NCBI GenBank assembly: GCA_016208305.1
Contig: JACQYI010000051.1
Location: 1-34,838 of the forward strand
Direction: 5' to 3'
Origin: Oscillatoriophycideae cyanobacterium NC_groundwater_1537_Pr4_S-0.65um_50_18
GTDB taxonomy: Bacteria; Cyanobacteriota; Cyanobacteriia; Elainellales; Elainellaceae
Length of the DNA stretch: 34,838 bases
Under the pieces are notes generated by a model. The model searched no databases and was not told the DNA's origin. It was given only the letters and a program-made list of their open reading frames with translations. How positions within the stretch are numbered: the stretch's first letter is position 1; every line of letters begins with the position of its first letter. Below, in pieces: positions 33,457 through 34,838 of this stretch. Both the position numbers and the translations under genes were made by a program.

Positions 33457-33510
33457 ATTGAGCCTTCCCTATCAACCATTCGCCAGAGCAGTTAATAGGG
33501 AAGGCTCAAT
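33457..33510 (-). terminator. Hairpin terminator of the RHH/HTH gene
   Basis: ATTGAGCCTTCCCTAT (33457-33472) and its exact inverse (33495-33510) form a 16-bp stem that overlaps the gene's stop codon region. On the minus strand the stem is followed by AATTATTTTTAAG, giving a U-rich tail typical of intrinsic terminators. Confidence 0.8.
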
Positions 33511-34064
33511 CATGTCTCTTTTGATACCAAAAAATTAAATTGCTTTGTCATGGAATTGTATATCCATGCAATACCTTGTGGATCTTTTGTCTTTGTCCAC
33601 TCAGTAAAATCTTCTCTGATTTTATAGACAGAAATTGTGGATTTGCTTACTCCTAATCTTTGAGCAAGTTCTGCACTACGATGCGGGACAAGCGGTGTAA
33701 TTTGAGGGATTCGCAAAATCCGCTTTCGGCTGTAAGTATTCTCATTTAGCTCTTGTGCTTCAAAGGTCGCAGACCGTTGTAGGGTCTGAATCTCAAGCTT
33801 GAGGTGGTTAATCAGTTCATTAGCTTCTGCAAGCCCCGTTGATATACTTTTGACATTCTCTTCTACTGCTGTCATTCGCTGGGTTACAGTTGCCTCTCTT
33901 AAGTCACTGTATGGAGGAAACGGGTCAATCCCAAAATAGTCTTGCAAGATTACTGATACGACTTGAGAGGTTGACTTGAGCTGCCATTGATCCCGCAACG
34001 ACAATACCTGTTCATAAACTTGCTCAGGTATGTAGGCAACAATCTTAGGATTTTCAGTTGCCAT
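33510..34064 (-). CDS. DNA-binding protein with RHH-like, coiled-coil and HTH segments
   Basis: A 184-aa protein from ATG 34064 (MATENPKIVAYIPEQVYEQV); a TTG two codons upstream is also open. Residues 5-45 resemble a ribbon-helix-helix (KIVAYIPEQVYEQVLSLRD..STSQVVSVILQDYFG). Residues about 60-105 are a coiled coil (VTQRMTAVEENVKSISTGL..LKLEIQTLQ). Residues 125-150 hold a helix-turn-helix (SAELAQRLGVSKSTISVYK). Such proteins regulate or partition plasmids and mobile elements. It is convergent with the recombinase and shares the terminator region. The exact role is unknown. Confidence 0.75.
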   Translation of the reverse strand: MATENPKIVAYIPEQVYEQVLSLRDQWQLKSTSQVVSVILQDYFGIDPFPPYSDLREATVTQRMTAVEENVKSISTGLAEANELINHLKLEIQTLQRSATFEAQELNENTYSRKRILRIPQITPLVPHRSAELAQRLGVSKSTISVYKIREDFTEWTKTKDPQGIAWIYNSMTKQFNFLVSKET

Positions 34065-34253
34065 ACTCAAATCATAATTTCAGTATTTGCAAGATTTACT
34101 AAGGGTGCCATTATGCATCAAGTATCTTCATTCATCTAAGTTGAGCAGGTACATAGAGCAGTACATCTGCAATCAAGGCTGGTTTTAGCTATGGACTATC
34201 AGTCTCTTCAATGCCTCGCCTTAACGCTATCCCTTAGCATTTTTAATACACAA

Positions 34254-34571
34254 TTACCCCTCCCAAACCCGCGATCGCCAGTCTGCGGGAATCACTCCCT
34301 CTCGCAAAGCACCGCTGATCATGCCCCGATGAGCAGGGCTGGCGCGTAAGGTATGACAGCCGCGACATAGCGTTCTTAAGTTCTCATCTTCATGCCGACC
34401 CCCACTCGACAACTCCACAATGTGGTCAATGTGCGCCTGCTTCAACGGCAAGGAACCGATCGCCTGCTCTCGGCAATAAGGTCCCTGACATCGACCTTGG
34501 TCGCGCTGCCAAATCCGCTCTCTTGTCTGCTGCCACACTTCCCTTGGCGGTCTGCGATTCCGTTGCTTCAT
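34254..34571 (-). CDS. HNH endonuclease
   Basis: A 105-aa protein from ATG 34571 (MKQRNRRPPREVWQ), though AGGAGG abuts this ATG. In-frame ATGs further upstream (34592 and 34676) would add a repetitive stretch encoded by tandem GGCAT units and look less likely. The HNH motif is complete: zinc Cys pair in RCQGPYC, the central AHIDHIVELSSGG with its catalytic His, Asn in DENLRTLC, and the second Cys pair with His (LCRGCHTL). Such free-standing HNH nucleases nick or cut DNA and are common in phages and mobile elements. Target unknown. Confidence 0.87.
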   Translation of the reverse strand: MKQRNRRPPREVWQQTRERIWQRDQGRCQGPYCREQAIGSLPLKQAHIDHIVELSSGGRHEDENLRTLCRGCHTLRASPAHRGMISGALREGVIPADWRSRVWEG

Positions 34572-34687
34572 CCTCCTACTGCTCCTTTCCATGCCATGCC
34601 ATGCCAAATCGTGCCTTGACGAGCCACCCGAACCATACCTTGCCTGACCGATCCCTGACAAACCAGACCGCTCCAAACCGTGTAATG

Positions 34688-34838
34688 TTAATCCTGGTTG
34701 ACCTCAAAACTCTGCATCTCAAACCGCCCATAGCCGATCGATCGCCCATCGCCTAACCCCACCAGCTTGCCTGCATCGATCGCCACAGCTTCCATCTCGC
34801 TGCGAGAGACAATCGTCTTGTCCCAATCGAGCAGAAAC
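34688..34838 (-). CDS. C-terminal end of an unidentified protein, continues beyond the window
   Basis: An uninterrupted minus-strand frame of 49 codons from the window edge ends at TAA 34688-34690. The end reads SRSEMEAVAIDAGKLVGL followed by GDGRSIGYGRFEMQSFEVNQD. The regular composition, G-R-F-E and F-E-V strands and HIP1-rich DNA support real coding. Family not recognised; it is upstream of and co-directional with the HNH gene. Confidence 0.65.
   Translation of the reverse strand, partial: FLLDWDKTIVSRSEMEAVAIDAGKLVGLGDGRSIGYGRFEMQSFEVNQD

Overview
The window is cyanobacterial. The palindrome GCGATCGC (HIP1) recurs across most of it, intergenic spacers hold short dispersed hairpins of the cyanobacterial kind, and the gene content (AAA-like/kinase/TPR proteins, NACHT NTPase, cyanobacterial-type integrases) points to a filamentous, genome-rearranging species. 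No rRNA, tRNA or CRISPR array was seen. All statements rest on reading the sequence by eye; no database search was run.

Region 1 (1-9300, + strand) is a patchwork of small stand-alone metabolic or detoxification genes: a truncated SDR, SnoaL/NTF2-like proteins, two alpha/beta hydrolases, a cupin, a TMEM175-like channel, a CPBP protease, a RidA protein and a membrane-anchored esterase. Between them lie gene remnants, duplicated leader sequences and two integron attC-like recombination sites (1424-1510 and 1994-2087) that bracket a 116-aa membrane protein gene like a gene cassette. After the second site comes the 5' end of a third cassette gene, fused to a frameshifted piece of a paralogue of the 7812 gene. 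No integron integrase is present, so this looks like a small integrase-less attC cluster.

Region 2 (9300-14650, - strand) begins with a strong hairpin (9343-9394). It carries a two-gene unit: an HTH + P-loop ATPase, then a 1235-aa protein combining a P-loop ATPase, a degenerate (probably inactive) serine/threonine kinase, a membrane segment and TPRs.

Region 3 (15059-23851, + strand) looks like a type I secretion locus with an embedded polymorphic toxin: TPR protein, ABC exporter with a cysteine-less C39-like domain, a 776-aa protein (subtilisin-like domain, LysM, pretoxin-like segment, variable C-terminal toxin-like domain), two or three tiny putative immunity genes, and an HlyD-type adaptor.

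Region 4 (24000-34838) looks like a plasmid or integrative element. It has a basic HTH protein, a primase-polymerase preceded by three tightly packed small genes, a NACHT NTPase (candidate anti-phage protein), a 1.8-kb AT-rich spacer with two families of diverged direct repeats and a dead integrase, a tyrosine recombinase split by one amber codon, an RHH/coiled-coil/HTH DNA-binding protein between hairpin terminators, an HNH endonuclease and the end of another gene.
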